DNA of 64,000 nucleotides, taken from positions 1,457,375 through 1,521,374 of the forward strand of contig NZ_VFOK01000001.1 of assembly GCF_006716095.1 (NCBI RefSeq). The letters are read 5' to 3'. Below are positions 18,821-29,403 of this stretch, piece by piece; position 1 is the stretch's first letter; every line of letters begins with the position of its first letter. The notes beneath the pieces are model-generated. The model was given only the letters and a program-made list of their open reading frames with translations, was not told the origin of the DNA and ran no database searches. This DNA comes from Barrientosiimonas humi (lineage in GTDB: Bacteria; Actinomycetota; Actinomycetes; Actinomycetales; Dermatophilaceae). The position numbers and the translations under genes are program-made.

Positions 18821-19801
18821 TCAGCCGAGCGGCAGGTGCCACAGCGGGTCGATCGCGACCCCGAGGAAGACCAGCGTCAGGTAGCTGATCGAGAAGTGGA
18901 ACAGGCGCATGGGGCGCATGCCCGCGCCCTCGGGGTGCCCGGCGGCGCGCTGCAGCCGGTGCGACTCGAGCAGGAAGACGCCGCCGCTCACGACCGCGAC
19001 GACGGTGTAGACCCAGCCCATCCCGCCGACCGGGATCAGGGCGAGCGAGGTGAGCACGGTGGCCCAGGCGTACAGCACGACCTGGCGGGCGACCTGCTGC
19101 CGCTCGGCGACGACGGGCAGCATCGGGACGCCGGCGGCGGCGTAGTCGTCGCGGAAGCGCATCGACAGCGGCCAGTAGTGCGGCGGGGTCCAGAAGAAGA
19201 CCACGAGGAACAGCACGACCGCCGCCCAGCTGAGCGAGTTCGTGACCGCGGACCAGCCGATCAGCACCGGCATGCAGCCGGCGACCCCGCCCCAGACGAT
19301 GTTCTGGGACGTGCGGCGCTTGAGCAGCATCGTGTAGAAGCCGACGTACAGCGCGATGGCACCGAGCGAGAGCATCGCCGAGAGCCAGTTGACCAGCAGC
19401 CCGAGCCACAGCACCGACGCGACGCCGAGCACCAGCCCGAAGGTCAGCGCGGCCCGGGGGGTGATCGCGCCGGTGACCAGCGGTCGCCCCTCGGTGCGGT
19501 GCATGAGCCGGTCGATGTCGCGGTCGAGGTAGCAGTTGAGCGTGTTGGCCGACCCGGCCGACAGGCTGCCGCCGATGAGCGTGGCGAGGATCAGCCACAG
19601 GCTCGGCACCCCGCGCTCGGCGAGGAACATCACCGGGAAGGTGGTGACGAGCAGCAGCTCGATGATGCGGGGCTTGGTGAGCGAGACGTAGTCGGCAACC
19701 ACCTGGCGCGCACTGCGCTGCGGGGCTCCCGGCGACGCGTGCGACGTCCCCGCGGCAGGGATCGGGCGCGGCTCGGTGGCGGTCACGGCATCCTTCGTCA
19801 C
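18821..19801 (-). CDS. ctaB: heme o synthase CtaB (protoheme IX farnesyltransferase)
   Basis: UbiA-type prenyltransferase of 326 residues that adds a farnesyl chain to protoheme. The Asp-rich motif is NCYLDRDID in helix 2 and the second loop motif is [19 protein letters not shown]. About eight to nine helices are visible, starting at [16 protein letters not shown] used the GTG at 19801; a GTG at 19786, preceded by GAAGGA, is also possible. The open frame upstream has no family similarity and is antisense to tkt. Confidence 0.93.
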   Translation of the reverse strand: MTKDAVTATEPRPIPAAGTSHASPGAPQRSARQVVADYVSLTKPRIIELLLVTTFPVMFLAERGVPSLWLILATLIGGSLSAGSANTLNCYLDRDIDRLMHRTEGRPLVTGAITPRAALTFGLVLGVASVLWLGLLVNWLSAMLSLGAIALYVGFYTMLLKRRTSQNIVWGGVAGCMPVLIGWSAVTNSLSWAAVVLFLVVFFWTPPHYWPLSMRFRDDYAAAGVPMLPVVAERQQVARQVVLYAWATVLTSLALIPVGGMGWVYTVVAVVSGGVFLLESHRLQRAAGHPEGAGMRPMRLFHFSISYLTLVFLGVAIDPLWHLPLG

Positions 19802-19859
19802 GGCTCGTGTGTGGTGGGACACCCCCGGGAACACCGTCCGGTGGTCGGGTGGTTGTCCC

Positions 19860-19865
19860 AGTCTA
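19860..19865 (-). promoter_or_regulatory. candidate -10 box for ctaB
   Basis: TAGACT on the minus strand, about 60 bases before the start codon, in the divergent ctaB-tkt gap. It would give a short untranslated leader. Confidence 0.35.
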
Positions 19866-19930
19866 GCCGGGGGCGAACGCCATTCAGCCGCCCCCGGTCC
19901 CGGGCCTCGTGCGGCGTGGACCCACGCGAC

Positions 19931-19936
19931 TAGGCT
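19931..19936 (+). promoter_or_regulatory. -10 box of the tkt operon promoter
   Basis: TAGGCT, embedded in ACTAGGCTCGGGA. The same 13 bases surround the -10 box of gap on the other strand at 32490. The start codon is 42 bases downstream, with AAGGAG before it. Confidence 0.55.
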
Positions 19937-19978
19937 CGGGACCGAATCAATGGCCGACCCTTGAAGGAGCCAGCACTC

Positions 19979-22138
19979 GTGACCAACGACCAGTCTTCCG
20001 CCGGCCGCCGCGACAGCAGCCTCGCCGACCCCATCGTGTCTCGCACCGGTTGGACCGACCTGGACGTCCGCGCGGTCGACACCGTCCGCGTCCTCGCCGC
20101 CGACGCCGTGCAGAAGGCCGGCAACGGCCACCCGGGCACCGCGATGAGCCTGGCGCCGTTGGCGTACCTGCTCTACCACAACGTGATGGAGTACGACCCG
20201 AACGACCTGGAGTGGTTCGGTCGCGACCGGTTCGTGCTCTCGGCGGGGCACAGCAGCCTGACGCAGTACATCCAGCTCTACCTGTCCGGCATGGACATGG
20301 AGCTGTCCGACCTGCAGGCGCTGCGCACGTTCAAGTCCAAGACACCGGGTCACCCCGAGGTCCACCACACCGCGGGCATCGACATCACCACCGGGCCGCT
20401 CGGCTCGGGCCTGGCCTCCGCGGTCGGCATGGCCATGGCGCAGCGTCGCCAGCGCGGCATGCTCGACCCCGACGCCGCGCCCGGCGAGAGCCCGTTCGAC
20501 CACCACGTCTACGTCATCGCCTCCGACGGCGACATCATGGAGGGCGTCTCCTCCGAGGCCAGCTCGCTCGCCGGCCACCAGGAGCTCGGCAACCTCACGC
20601 TGATCTACGACGAGAACTACATCTCGATCGAGGACGACACCGACGTGTCGTTCAGCGAGGACGTCGCCAAGCGGTACGAGGCCTACGGCTGGGACGTGCG
20701 GATCGTCGACTGGCGCGCCTCCGCCGACGAGAACGGCGGCGGCTACGTCGAGGACGTCGACGCGCTGCTGCAGGCGATCGAGGAGGGCAACAAGGTCCTC
20801 GACAAGCCGAGCCTGATCGTGCTGCGCACGATCATCGCCTGGCCCGCCCCCAACAAGATGGACACCGGGAAGGCGCACGGCTCGGCCCTCGGCGACGAGG
20901 AGGTCGCCGCGACCAAGAAGATCCTCGGTTTCGACACCGACAAGACCTTCGAGGTAAGCCAGGAGGTCATCGACCACACCCGCTCCACCCGCGGCGAGCG
21001 CGGCAAGAAGGTGCACGCCGAGTGGCAGCGCAAGTACGACGCGTGGCGCCAGGCCAACCCCGAGGGCGCCAAGCTGCTCGACCGGCTGCTCGCCCGCGAG
21101 CTGCCCGAGGGCTTCGCCGAGGCCTTCCCGACCTTCCCGGCCGACGAGAAGGGCATCGCCACCCGCGCGGCGTCCGGCAAGGTGCTCACCGCCCTCGCCC
21201 CGGTCATGCCCGAGCTGTGGGGCGGCTCCGCGGACCTCGCCGAGTCGAACAACACCACCATGGAGGGCGAGCCCAGCTTCGTCCCCAAGGACAAGCAGAC
21301 CGACATGTGGCAGGGCGGGCCGTACGGCCGCACGCTGCACTTCGGCATCCGCGAGAACGCCATGGGCATGGCGATGAACGGCATCGCGCTGGAGGGCCTC
21401 ACCAAGGTCTACGGCGGCACCTTCCTGGTGTTCTCCGACTACATGCGCCCGGCCGTGCGCCTCGCCGCGCTGCAGGAGCTGCCGGTCACCTACGTCTGGA
21501 CCCACGACTCGATCGGCCTGGGCGAGGACGGCCCCACCCACCAGCCGATCGAGCACCTGGCCGCGCTGCGCGCGATCCCGGGCCTGGACGTCGTACGTCC
21601 GGCCGACGCCAACGAGACGGCGGTCGCCTGGAAGACGATCCTGCAGTCGGTCGACCACCCGGCGGCGCTCGCGCTGACCCGCCAGGCGGTGCCGACGCTG
21701 GACCGCGACGAGTACGCCTCGGCCGACGGCGTCGCGAAGGGCGCCTACGTCCTCGCCGACGCCGAGGGCGAGACCCCCGACGTGATCCTGGTCGCCACCG
21801 GGTCCGAGGTGCAGCTCGCCGTCGAGGCGCGGAAGTTGTTGAAGGCCAAGGGCGTTGACGCTCGTGTGGTGTCCATGCCGTGCCGTGAGTGGTTCGTCAT
21901 GCAGCCCGACGACTACCAGGAGTCCGTGCTGCCGAAGGCCGTGCGCGCTCGGGTCAGCGTCGAGGCGGCGACCGACTTCGGCTGGAGCGACATCATCGGT
22001 GACGCCGGCCGCAGCGTCGCGATCGACCACTTCGGCGCCAGCGCCGATGCGGCCACCCTGTTCCAGGAGTTCGGCTTCACCCCCGAGGCGGTCGTGTCGG
22101 CCGCCGAGGAGTCCATCGCAGCAGCAGGAGGGAACTGA
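19979..22138 (+). CDS. tkt: transketolase
   Basis: Thiamine diphosphate enzyme of 719 residues that transfers two-carbon units in the pentose-phosphate pathway. The N-terminal [15 protein letters not shown] has the catalytic His. The cofactor motif [14 protein letters not shown] lies near residue 180. The pyrimidine domain has the Glu region [10 protein letters not shown] and later [18 protein letters not shown] was chosen because AAGGAG sits nine bases upstream. It heads a run of six genes, tkt-tal-pgi-zwf-opcA-pgl, of which the last five overlap end to start. Confidence 0.97.
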   Translation: MTNDQSSAGRRDSSLADPIVSRTGWTDLDVRAVDTVRVLAADAVQKAGNGHPGTAMSLAPLAYLLYHNVMEYDPNDLEWFGRDRFVLSAGHSSLTQYIQLYLSGMDMELSDLQALRTFKSKTPGHPEVHHTAGIDITTGPLGSGLASAVGMAMAQRRQRGMLDPDAAPGESPFDHHVYVIASDGDIMEGVSSEASSLAGHQELGNLTLIYDENYISIEDDTDVSFSEDVAKRYEAYGWDVRIVDWRASADENGGGYVEDVDALLQAIEEGNKVLDKPSLIVLRTIIAWPAPNKMDTGKAHGSALGDEEVAATKKILGFDTDKTFEVSQEVIDHTRSTRGERGKKVHAEWQRKYDAWRQANPEGAKLLDRLLARELPEGFAEAFPTFPADEKGIATRAASGKVLTALAPVMPELWGGSADLAESNNTTMEGEPSFVPKDKQTDMWQGGPYGRTLHFGIRENAMGMAMNGIALEGLTKVYGGTFLVFSDYMRPAVRLAALQELPVTYVWTHDSIGLGEDGPTHQPIEHLAALRAIPGLDVVRPADANETAVAWKTILQSVDHPAALALTRQAVPTLDRDEYASADGVAKGAYVLADAEGETPDVILVATGSEVQLAVEARKLLKAKGVDARVVSMPCREWFVMQPDDYQESVLPKAVRARVSVEAATDFGWSDIIGDAGRSVAIDHFGASADAATLFQEFGFTPEAVVSAAEESIAAAGGN

Positions 22139-22140
22139 AC

Positions 22141-23286
22141 ATGGCCACGACCAACCCCCGCATCAAGGCGCTCTCCGACGTCGGGGTCTCCATCTGGCTC
22201 GACGACCTGAACCGGCCGATGATCACCAGCGGTGACCTGCAGCGGCTCATCGACGAGCAGGACGTCGTCGGCGTGACGACCAACCCGACGATCTTCGCCA
22301 CCGCGCTGTCCGACGGGACGGCCTACAACGAGCAGGTCGCCGACCTGGCCGCGAACGGCGCCGATGTCGAGCTGGCCGTCTTCGAGCTCACCACCGACGA
22401 CGTGCGCAACGCGTGCGACGTCATGCGTCCGGTCTACGACGCGACCGACGGCCAGGACGGCCGGGTGTCGATCGAGGTCGACCCGCGGATGGCCAAGGAC
22501 ACCGACGGCACGATCGAGATGGCCCGCCGCCTGTGGCAGCAGGTCGACCGGCCGAACGTGATGATCAAGATCCCCGCGACCGAGGAGGGGCTGCCCGCCA
22601 TCACCGCGGCGCTGTCCGAGGGCATCAGCGTCAACGTCACGCTGATCTTCAGCCTCGACCGCTACCGCGGCGTGATGAACGCCTTCCTCACCGGTCTGGA
22701 GCAGGCCCGCGAGAAGGGCATCGACCTGTCGACCATCCGGTCGGTGGCGTCGTTCTTCGTCTCCCGCGTCGACACCGAGATCGACAAGCGGCTAGACGAG
22801 ATCGGCACCGACGAGGCCAAGGCCCTCAAGGGCAAGGCCGGCGTGGCGAACGCGCGCCTGGCGTACCAGGCCTTCCAGGAGGTCTTCGCGACCTCGCGCT
22901 GGCAGACGCTCGCCGACGACGGCGCTGCTGTGCAGCGTCCGCTGTGGGCCTCGACCGGGGTCAAGAACCCGGACTACTCCGACACGATGTACGTCGTCGA
23001 CCTGGCCGTCGACGACACGGTCAACACCATGCCGCCGAAGACGCTGCAGGCGCTGGCCGACCACGGCGAGGTCAAGGGCGACCAGGTCACCGACCACTAC
23101 GACGAGGCCCGCGAGGTGCTCAACGAGCTGGAGCGGGTCGGCGTCAGCTACCGCGACGTGGTCGACCTGCTCGAGGTCGAGGGGCTGCAGAAGTTCGAGG
23201 ACTCCTGGGGCGAGCTGCTCGGCTCCGTCGAGAGCGAGCTGACCAAGGCCGGCGGTGCGCCGGAGAAGCAGGAGGCGGCGCGGTGA
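22141..23286 (+). CDS. tal: transaldolase
   Basis: Transaldolase of 381 residues, the longer actinobacterial type. The Schiff-base lysine is in [12 protein letters not shown] and the N-terminal [12 protein letters not shown] is the family signature. It moves a dihydroxyacetone unit between sugar phosphates. It starts two bases after the tkt stop, with AGGAGG upstream, and its own stop overlaps the pgi start. Confidence 0.96.
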   Translation: MATTNPRIKALSDVGVSIWLDDLNRPMITSGDLQRLIDEQDVVGVTTNPTIFATALSDGTAYNEQVADLAANGADVELAVFELTTDDVRNACDVMRPVYDATDGQDGRVSIEVDPRMAKDTDGTIEMARRLWQQVDRPNVMIKIPATEEGLPAITAALSEGISVNVTLIFSLDRYRGVMNAFLTGLEQAREKGIDLSTIRSVASFFVSRVDTEIDKRLDEIGTDEAKALKGKAGVANARLAYQAFQEVFATSRWQTLADDGAAVQRPLWASTGVKNPDYSDTMYVVDLAVDDTVNTMPPKTLQALADHGEVKGDQVTDHYDEAREVLNELERVGVSYRDVVDLLEVEGLQKFEDSWGELLGSVESELTKAGGAPEKQEAAR

Positions 23287-24962
23287 CCGAGCCCGACACG
23301 ATCGGCATCACGGTCACCGCCTCGGGGGCGGCCGCGGACGCGATCGACCGGCACCTGCCCGGCCTGGTCGAGGCCGGCTTCGCCGGCAAGCTGTTCGACC
23401 AGGACCCGACGCTGTGGGGCGAGGCCGCCCAGGAGGAGGCCGCCAAGCGGCTGTCCTGGGTGGGCCTGGCCCGCTCGTCGCGCCCGCTGGTCGGTGAGAT
23501 CTCGGCGCTGCGCGAGGACCTGCGCGGCAAGGGCGTCGACCACGTGGTGCTGTGCGGCATGGGCGGTTCGTCGCTCGCGCCCGAGGTCATCTGCGCGACC
23601 GCCGGGGTGCCGCTCACCGTGCTCGACTCCTCCCAGCCCGACATGGTGCGCGCGGCGCTGCGCGACCGGCTCGACTCGACCGTGGTGGTCGTCTCGTCCA
23701 AGTCGGGCTCGACGGTCGAGACCGACAGCCAGCGACGGGCGTACGAGCAGGCCTTCCGCGACGCCGGGATCGACCCGGCCGAGCGGATCGTCGTCGTCAC
23801 CGACCCTGGCAGCCCGCTCGACGGCGAGGCGCGCGAGGCGGGGTACCGGGTGATCAACGCCGACCCCGACGTGGGCGGGCGCTACTCCGCGCTCACCGCG
23901 TTCGGTCTGGTCCCGAGCGGGCTCGCGGGCGCCGACATCGAGCGGCTGCTCGACGAGGCCGAGGCGATCACCGACCTGCTCGCCGACGACGACACCAGCA
24001 ACCCCGGGCTCCGGCTCGGGGCGGCGCTGGGCGGCACCGAGCCGCTGCGCGACAAGATCGTGCTGATCGACGCCGGCACCCAGATCACCGGCTTCGGCGA
24101 CTGGGCCGAGCAGCTCATCGCCGAGAGCACCGGCAAGGACGGCACGGGTCTGCTGCCCGTCGTCGTGGGTTCGGCGGCCGACGGCCCGCAGACCGACGAC
24201 GAGACCTGGGTGCTGCTGATGCCCTCGGACGACGACGAGTCCGAAGACAACGCCACGTCCGCCTCGAGCGACGGCACCGGCGGCGAGTCGACCGTCGGGG
24301 TCTCCGGCGCGCTCGGCGCCCAGCTGCTGCTGTGGGAGGTCGCGACCGCGGTCGCCGGCCGCCTGCTCGGCATCAACCCGTTCGACCAGCCCGACGTCGA
24401 GAGCGCCAAGCAGGCCGCTCGCGACCTGCTGGGCGGCGGGTCCGGCGCGGCCGACGAGCCGGCGTTCGTCGACGGCGACATCCAGGTGCGCGCCGCGGGC
24501 GGCGACTGGCTGGGCGACGCGAGCACGGTGTCCGACGCGCTGCGCCGGCTCATCGACCAGCTCGGCCCGACCGGTTACCTCGCGGTCATGGCCTACCTGG
24601 ACCGGATCGCCGACAGCGCCCTCGCCGACACCCGGGTGCCGCTGGCCACGTCGCTCGGCCGCCCGGTGACGTTCGGCTGGGGACCGCGCTTCCTGCACTC
24701 CACCGGGCAGTACCACAAGGGTGGCCGCCCGGAGGGGGTCTACCTGCAGATCACCACCGAGCCACGGGAGGACCTTGCGGTGCCAGGCCGCGACTTCACC
24801 TTCGGCGAGTTCGTCTCCGCCCAGGCGGGCGGCGACGCCAAGGTGCTCGCCGACCACGGTCGCCCGGTGCTGCGCCTCCACCTCACCGCGCACGACGCCG
24901 GGCTCGCGCAGCTGACCCGCGCGATCTCCGAGGTCAGCGGGAACGGCGCGGGGGCGCGGTGA
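23283..24962 (+). CDS. pgi: glucose-6-phosphate isomerase, with an acidic insertion
   Basis: A 559-residue isomerase of glucose 6-phosphate and fructose 6-phosphate, of the diverged actinobacterial type found in this operon. The SIS domain shows [13 protein letters not shown] and [12 protein letters not shown], which bind the phosphate. The C-terminal half has [15 protein letters not shown]. At about residues 315-340 there is a low-complexity acidic and serine-rich insertion ([19 protein letters not shown]). GTG overlaps the tal stop (GTGA), and the end overlaps zwf in the same way. Confidence 0.9.
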   Translation: MTEPDTIGITVTASGAAADAIDRHLPGLVEAGFAGKLFDQDPTLWGEAAQEEAAKRLSWVGLARSSRPLVGEISALREDLRGKGVDHVVLCGMGGSSLAPEVICATAGVPLTVLDSSQPDMVRAALRDRLDSTVVVVSSKSGSTVETDSQRRAYEQAFRDAGIDPAERIVVVTDPGSPLDGEAREAGYRVINADPDVGGRYSALTAFGLVPSGLAGADIERLLDEAEAITDLLADDDTSNPGLRLGAALGGTEPLRDKIVLIDAGTQITGFGDWAEQLIAESTGKDGTGLLPVVVGSAADGPQTDDETWVLLMPSDDDESEDNATSASSDGTGGESTVGVSGALGAQLLLWEVATAVAGRLLGINPFDQPDVESAKQAARDLLGGGSGAADEPAFVDGDIQVRAAGGDWLGDASTVSDALRRLIDQLGPTGYLAVMAYLDRIADSALADTRVPLATSLGRPVTFGWGPRFLHSTGQYHKGGRPEGVYLQITTEPREDLAVPGRDFTFGEFVSAQAGGDAKVLADHGRPVLRLHLTAHDAGLAQLTRAISEVSGNGAGAR

Positions 24963-26503
24963 GCCCGGCACGCGTCGCCAAGGGGATCAACCCGCTCCGG
25001 GACGTCGAGGACAAGCGCCTCCCCCGCATCGCGGGGCCGTGCGCCATGGTGCTCTTCGGGGTCACCGGTGACCTGGCGAAGAAGAAGCTCATGCCGGCGA
25101 TCTACGACCTGTCCAACCGCGGGCTGCTGCCGCCGGGCTTCTCGCTCGTCGGCTTCGCCCGCCGCGACTGGGCCGACCAGGACTTCGGCAAGATCGTCTA
25201 CGAGGCCGTGCGCGAGCACGCCCGCACGCCGTTCCGCGAGGACGTGTGGCGCAACCTGGCCGAAGGCTTCCGGTTCGTGCCCGGCACGTTCGACGACCCG
25301 GCCGCGTTCGACCTGCTCGCCGAGACCGTCAACGAGCTCGGCGAGACGCGCGGCACCGGCGGCAACATCGCGTTCTACCTGTCGATCCCGCCCGGGTTCT
25401 TCTCGGTCGTGAGCGAGCAGCTGGAGCGCAGCGGGCTGTCGACGCCCTCGCGCGGCAGCTGGCGGCGGGTGGTCATCGAGAAGCCGTTCGGGCACGACCT
25501 GAAGAGCGCCCGCGAGCTGAACGCCATCGTCGAGAAGGTCTTCCCGGCCGACTCGGTGTTCCGGATCGACCACTACCTCGGCAAGGAGACGGTCCAGAAC
25601 ATCCTGGCGCTGCGCTTCGCCAACCAGATGTTCGAGCCGGTGTGGAACTCCCACTACGTCGACCACGTGCAGATCACGATGGCCGAGGACATCGGCATCG
25701 CGGGGCGCGCCGGCTACTACGACGGCATCGGCGCCGCGCGTGACGTGATCCAGAACCACCTGCTGCAGCTGCTCGCGCTCACCGCCATGGAGCAGCCCAA
25801 CTCCTTCGACGCCACCGACCTGCGGATGGAGAAGGAGAAGGTGCTCGCGGCCGTGCGCACGCCCCGCGACTTCGGCAAGGCCACCGCCCGCGGGCAGTAC
25901 GCCGCCGGCTGGCAGGGCAGCGAACCGGTCATCGGCTACCTGCAGGAGGAGGGCATCAGCCCCACCTCGCGCACCGAGACCTACGCCGCGCTGAAGCTCG
26001 AGGTGGCGACGCGTCGCTGGGCGGGGGTGCCGTTCTACCTGCGCACCGGCAAGCGGCTCGGCAAGCGGGTCACCGAGATCGCGGTGATCTTCAAGCGGGC
26101 GCCGCAGATGCCGTTCACCGACACCGCCACCGAGGAGCTCGGCCAGAACGCCATCGTCATCCGGGTGCAGCCCGACGAGGGCATCACCATGCGCTTCGGC
26201 TCGAAGGTGCCCGGCGCGGGCGCCATGGAGGTGCGCGACGTCACGATGGACTTCGGCTACGGCTCCTCCTTCACCGAGACCAGCCCGGAGGCGTACGAGC
26301 GGCTCATCCTCGACGTGCTGCTCGGCGACCCGCCGCTGTTCCCGCGGCACGAGGAGGTCGAGCTGTCCTGGAAGATCCTCGACCCGGTCGAGCGGTTCTG
26401 GGCGCGCACCGGGCGGCCGCAGGCCTATCCCGCGGGCACCTGGGGTCCGAAGAGTGCTGACGAGATGATGCGCCGCGACGGCCGCGTCTGGAGGATGCCG
26501 TGA
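24959..26503 (+). CDS. zwf: glucose-6-phosphate 1-dehydrogenase
   Basis: A 514-residue enzyme that oxidises glucose 6-phosphate with NADP+, opening the pentose-phosphate pathway. The nucleotide fold starts at FGVTGDLAKKKLMPA, and the substrate and catalytic motif is RIDHYLGKETVQN. The GTG start overlaps the pgi stop by four bases. It is followed directly by opcA, whose product activates or assembles this enzyme in actinobacteria. Confidence 0.97.
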   Translation: MSPARVAKGINPLRDVEDKRLPRIAGPCAMVLFGVTGDLAKKKLMPAIYDLSNRGLLPPGFSLVGFARRDWADQDFGKIVYEAVREHARTPFREDVWRNLAEGFRFVPGTFDDPAAFDLLAETVNELGETRGTGGNIAFYLSIPPGFFSVVSEQLERSGLSTPSRGSWRRVVIEKPFGHDLKSARELNAIVEKVFPADSVFRIDHYLGKETVQNILALRFANQMFEPVWNSHYVDHVQITMAEDIGIAGRAGYYDGIGAARDVIQNHLLQLLALTAMEQPNSFDATDLRMEKEKVLAAVRTPRDFGKATARGQYAAGWQGSEPVIGYLQEEGISPTSRTETYAALKLEVATRRWAGVPFYLRTGKRLGKRVTEIAVIFKRAPQMPFTDTATEELGQNAIVIRVQPDEGITMRFGSKVPGAGAMEVRDVTMDFGYGSSFTETSPEAYERLILDVLLGDPPLFPRHEEVELSWKILDPVERFWARTGRPQAYPAGTWGPKSADEMMRRDGRVWRMP

Positions 26504-27801
26504 TCGTCGACCTGCCCAACACCAGCACGCGCGAGGTCGCCAAGCGGCTCGTCACGCTGCGCCACGACATGGGGGCCGTGGCCCTCGGTCGGGTGATGAC
26601 CCTGGTCGTCGACGTCGAGGAGACCGGGGCCGACGAGGCCATCGAGGCCGCGACCGAGTCGACGCGCCAGTCGCCCAGCCGGATCATCGTGCTGGTGCAC
26701 GGCACCCGGCGCGGGGTGAACCGGCTCGACGCGCAGATCCGGCTCGGCGGCGACGCGGGGGCGAGCGAGATCGTCGTGCTGCGCATGCACGGCAAGCTCA
26801 CCGACCACGGCCGGGCCGTGGTCACCCCGCTGGTGCTCGCCGACTCCCCCATCGTCGTGTGGTGGCCCGGTGCGGCCCCCAAGGACGTCGGCGAGTCGCC
26901 GCTCGGCGAGCTGTCGCAGCGCCGGATCACCGACGTCCAGACCGCTCGCAACCCGCGCGCGGCCCTGACCCGGATGGCCAAGGCGTACGTCCCCGGTGAC
27001 ACCGACCTGTCGTGGGCGCGGATCACCCGGTGGCGGGCCCTGCTCGCGGCGGCGCTCGACCAGGCGCCGTACGAGTCGGTCACCGACGTCACGGTCAGCG
27101 GCGCCAGCGACTCGGTGAGCAGCGACCTGCTCGCCGGCTGGCTCGCAGTGCGGCTGCGCTGCCCGGTGAAGCGGGCCCGCACGGCGGCCGGCTCCGACAT
27201 CGTGAGCGTGCGGATGGAGCGGGAGTCGGGCCCGATCGACGTGGTGCGCACCTCCCCCACGCTGGCGACGATGAGCCAGCCCGGGCAGCCGGTGCGCCGG
27301 GTCAGCCTGCTGCAGCCGACCACGTCGCAGGCGATGGCCGAGGAGCTGCGCCGGCTCGACCGCGACGACTCCTACGAGGAGGCGCTGATCAAGGGCCTGA
27401 AGCTGGTGTCGACCACCACGCTGAGCGGCTCCGACGCGGTGCGCACCGACGAGGCGCCCGACGTCGAGGAGGCGCGGCGCGCGGGCGAGAGCGCCCGCCG
27501 GGCCGGGGCCCAGCTCACCGGCAGCGCGATGGTCGAGGCCAAGCCCGACGACGCCGCCTCCGAGGAGCAGGTCAAGGAGGCCGCCGCCCGCAAGCTCGAC
27601 GCCAAGAAGGCCGAGCGCAGCGAGGACCGGCTGCGTGCCCCGCGCACGACGGCCAAGAAGTCCGGTGCCAAGGCGGCCGCGAAGCAGTCGACCGGCAAGA
27701 AGGCCGCGGCGAAGCGATCGGCGGCCAAGAAGTCGGCCAGCAAGCGGTCGACGGCGAAGAAGTCGGCCACGCAGAAGACCGCGAAGAAGGCCTCGTCGTG
27801 A
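26500..27801 (+). CDS. opcA: OpcA, glucose-6-phosphate dehydrogenase assembly protein, with a histone-like tail
   Basis: Protein of 433 residues; the first ~310 match OpcA, needed for full glucose-6-phosphate dehydrogenase activity in actinobacteria. The start VIVDLPNTSTREVAKRL is typical. The last ~70 residues are unusual: Lys/Ala/Ser repeats of the AAKKSA type (TGKKAAAKRSAAKKSASKRS), like histone H1 or the HupB tail. Such a tail should bind nucleic acid or polyphosphate, or act as an unstructured anchor. The GTG overlaps zwf and the stop overlaps pgl. The tail is in frame to the stop, with no sign of a frameshift. Confidence 0.9.
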   Translation: MIVDLPNTSTREVAKRLVTLRHDMGAVALGRVMTLVVDVEETGADEAIEAATESTRQSPSRIIVLVHGTRRGVNRLDAQIRLGGDAGASEIVVLRMHGKLTDHGRAVVTPLVLADSPIVVWWPGAAPKDVGESPLGELSQRRITDVQTARNPRAALTRMAKAYVPGDTDLSWARITRWRALLAAALDQAPYESVTDVTVSGASDSVSSDLLAGWLAVRLRCPVKRARTAAGSDIVSVRMERESGPIDVVRTSPTLATMSQPGQPVRRVSLLQPTTSQAMAEELRRLDRDDSYEEALIKGLKLVSTTTLSGSDAVRTDEAPDVEEARRAGESARRAGAQLTGSAMVEAKPDDAASEEQVKEAAARKLDAKKAERSEDRLRAPRTTAKKSGAKAAAKQSTGKKAAAKRSAAKKSASKRSTAKKSATQKTAKKASS

Positions 27802-28535
27802 GCGCCGAGCCGCAGGTGCGCCGCCACCCCGACAAGCAGGCCGCGGCCGGGGCGGCTGCGGCGGCCCTGGTCGAGGCGCTGGCCGCCGCCCAGGCCGAGG
27901 GCCGCGAGCCGCAGGTCGCCCTGACCGGTGGCTCGATGGGCTCGGCGATCGTCCAGGCGGTGCTCGACGGGCCGCACGACCAGGTCGACTGGTCGACGGT
28001 CACGGTGTGGTGGGGCGACGAGCGCTACCTGCCGGCCGGCGACCCCGACCGCAACGACGTGCAGAACGACGAGGCCGGACTCGACCGCCTCGGGCTCCGG
28101 CCCGAGCGGGTGCACCGGGTCGCGGGGCCCGATGCGTCGGCGTCGCTCGAGGAGTCCGCGACGGCGTACGGCCACGAGATGCGGGCCGACGGGTCGGGCG
28201 AGTTCGACGTCGTGCTGCTCGGCGTCGGGCCGGACGGGCACGTCGCGTCGCTGTTCCCGCAGCACCCGGCGCAGCGCGTCGGCGACGCGGTCGCGATCCC
28301 GGTCACCGACTCCCCCAAGCCGCCGCCCGAGCGGGTGTCGCTGACGTTCGAGGCGCTGAACCGCGCGCGTCAGGTGTGGTTCCTGGTGGCCGGCGACGAC
28401 AAGGCCGAGGCGGTCGCCGCCGCGCTGCGGCCGGGCGCCGATCGGTGGGACGTGCCCGCCGCGGGCGTGCGCGGCCGGCTCGCCACGACCTGGTGGCTCG
28501 ACGAGCCTGCGGCGTCCGGCCTCCCGCAGGACTGA
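27798..28535 (+). CDS. pgl: 6-phosphogluconolactonase
   Basis: A 245-residue lactonase that hydrolyses the product of Zwf. Family blocks are VALTGGSMG, VTVWWGDERYLP and LLGVGPDGHVASLFP, the last with the catalytic His region. GTG overlaps the opcA stop. It ends the pentose-phosphate operon and is followed by a strong terminator hairpin shared with convergent rbpA. Confidence 0.95.
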   Translation: MSAEPQVRRHPDKQAAAGAAAAALVEALAAAQAEGREPQVALTGGSMGSAIVQAVLDGPHDQVDWSTVTVWWGDERYLPAGDPDRNDVQNDEAGLDRLGLRPERVHRVAGPDASASLEESATAYGHEMRADGSGEFDVVLLGVGPDGHVASLFPQHPAQRVGDAVAIPVTDSPKPPPERVSLTFEALNRARQVWFLVAGDDKAEAVAAALRPGADRWDVPAAGVRGRLATTWWLDEPAASGLPQD

Positions 28536-28548
28536 CCGGCGCACGAGA

Positions 28549-28594
28549 ACGCCCCGGGCACGAAGCCGCAGAACGCGGTTCGTGCCCGGGGCGT
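28549..28594. terminator. bidirectional terminator between pgl and rbpA
   Basis: ACGCCCCGGGCACGAA (28549-28564) and its exact reverse complement (28579-28594) form a 16-bp stem with a 14-base loop, in the gap between convergent operons. Confidence 0.85.
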
Positions 28595-28632
28595 GCTCGA
28601 TCTGCGTCGAGCGGCTGTGCTCGAGGCGCGGG

Positions 28633-28983
28633 CTACTTGATCAGGCCGCGCTCGCGCAGGGAGGAGAGCGCCTCGTCGAGGATGACGGCGCCCTCCTCGT
28701 CGCTGCGCCGCTCCTTCACGTAGGCCAGGTGGGTCTTGTAGGGCTCGACGCGCGGCGGCGCCGGCGGGTTCTCCTTGTCCTGGCCCGCGGGGAAGCCGCA
28801 GCGCGGGCAGTCCCACTGCTCCGGCAGGGCCAGACCCGGCTCCTCGGCGAAGCTGGGGCGGGTCTCGTGCCCGTTGGAGCACCAGTACGACACGACGACT
28901 CGGGGTGCGGCCTCGCCGCGCTCCGCCTCGCCCATCGGCCCGGCGCCGACACGGCTACCTCGGATGGCGTTCCCTCCGGCCAT
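28633..28983 (-). CDS. rbpA: RNA polymerase-binding protein RbpA
   Basis: Actinobacterial factor of 116 residues that binds the group I/II sigma subunit and stabilises open promoter complexes. The core has YWCSNGHETRPSF and WDCPRCGFPAG, a zinc-ribbon-like fold. The sigma-interaction end reads PYKTHLAYVKERRSDEE. AAGGAG stands before the ATG. It follows secG in the same direction, the usual order in this phylum. Confidence 0.96.
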   Translation of the reverse strand: MAGGNAIRGSRVGAGPMGEAERGEAAPRVVVSYWCSNGHETRPSFAEEPGLALPEQWDCPRCGFPAGQDKENPPAPPRVEPYKTHLAYVKERRSDEEGAVILDEALSSLRERGLIK

Positions 28984-29042
28984 GCTGGGTTTCGCTCCTT
29001 CGATCAGTCACGGTGCCGGACGTGCGGGTCCGGCGTGCGGGC

Positions 29043-29291
29043 TCAGGACAGGGCCAGTCGGTCCAGCAGACCGAGCCCCACGATCGTCGCGGCCCACAGC
29101 AGGCCGACGACGACGGTGATGCGGTTGAGGTTGCGCTCGGCCATCGACGAGCCGCCCAGGTTGCTGGACACCCCGCCGCCGAACATGTCGGACAGGCCCC
29201 CGCCCTTGCCCTTGTGCATGAGGATGAGCAGGACCAGGAACAGGCCGCTGATGACCAACAGGGTCTGCAGGGCGATACGAACTGCGTCCAC
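29043..29291 (-). CDS. secG: SecG, protein translocase subunit
   Basis: Small two-helix subunit of SecYEG (82 residues with this start). Helix 1 is ALQTLLVISGLFLVLLILM, then the conserved HKGKGGGLSDMFGGG loop, and helix 2 is VVVGLLWAATIVGLGLL. I preferred the GTG at 29291 (VDAVRIALQ) because GAGGTGG stands about 8-10 bases upstream and it matches relatives. A GTG four codons earlier (29303) is possible. Confidence 0.92.
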   Translation of the reverse strand: MDAVRIALQTLLVISGLFLVLLILMHKGKGGGLSDMFGGGVSSNLGGSSMAERNLNRITVVVGLLWAATIVGLGLLDRLALS

Positions 29292-29403
29292 GGGGGGCGC
29301 CACCTCACGAGTGCTGAACGGACAGGTTCCGGGGTCACCACCCTTCCGGACGGCAACCGCTACAGGCTACACGCCACGGGCCCCGATCCCGTGGCCGCCG
29401 CGC

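Noticed and set aside
18821-22030. 1069-codon frame that extends ctaB far upstream
   Set aside because: Only the last ~326 residues match heme o synthase. The upstream part is antisense to transketolase and low in complexity.
28549-28594. small RNA gene in the pgl-rbpA gap
   Set aside because: The stem explains the sequence as a simple bidirectional terminator. No separate promoter is seen.
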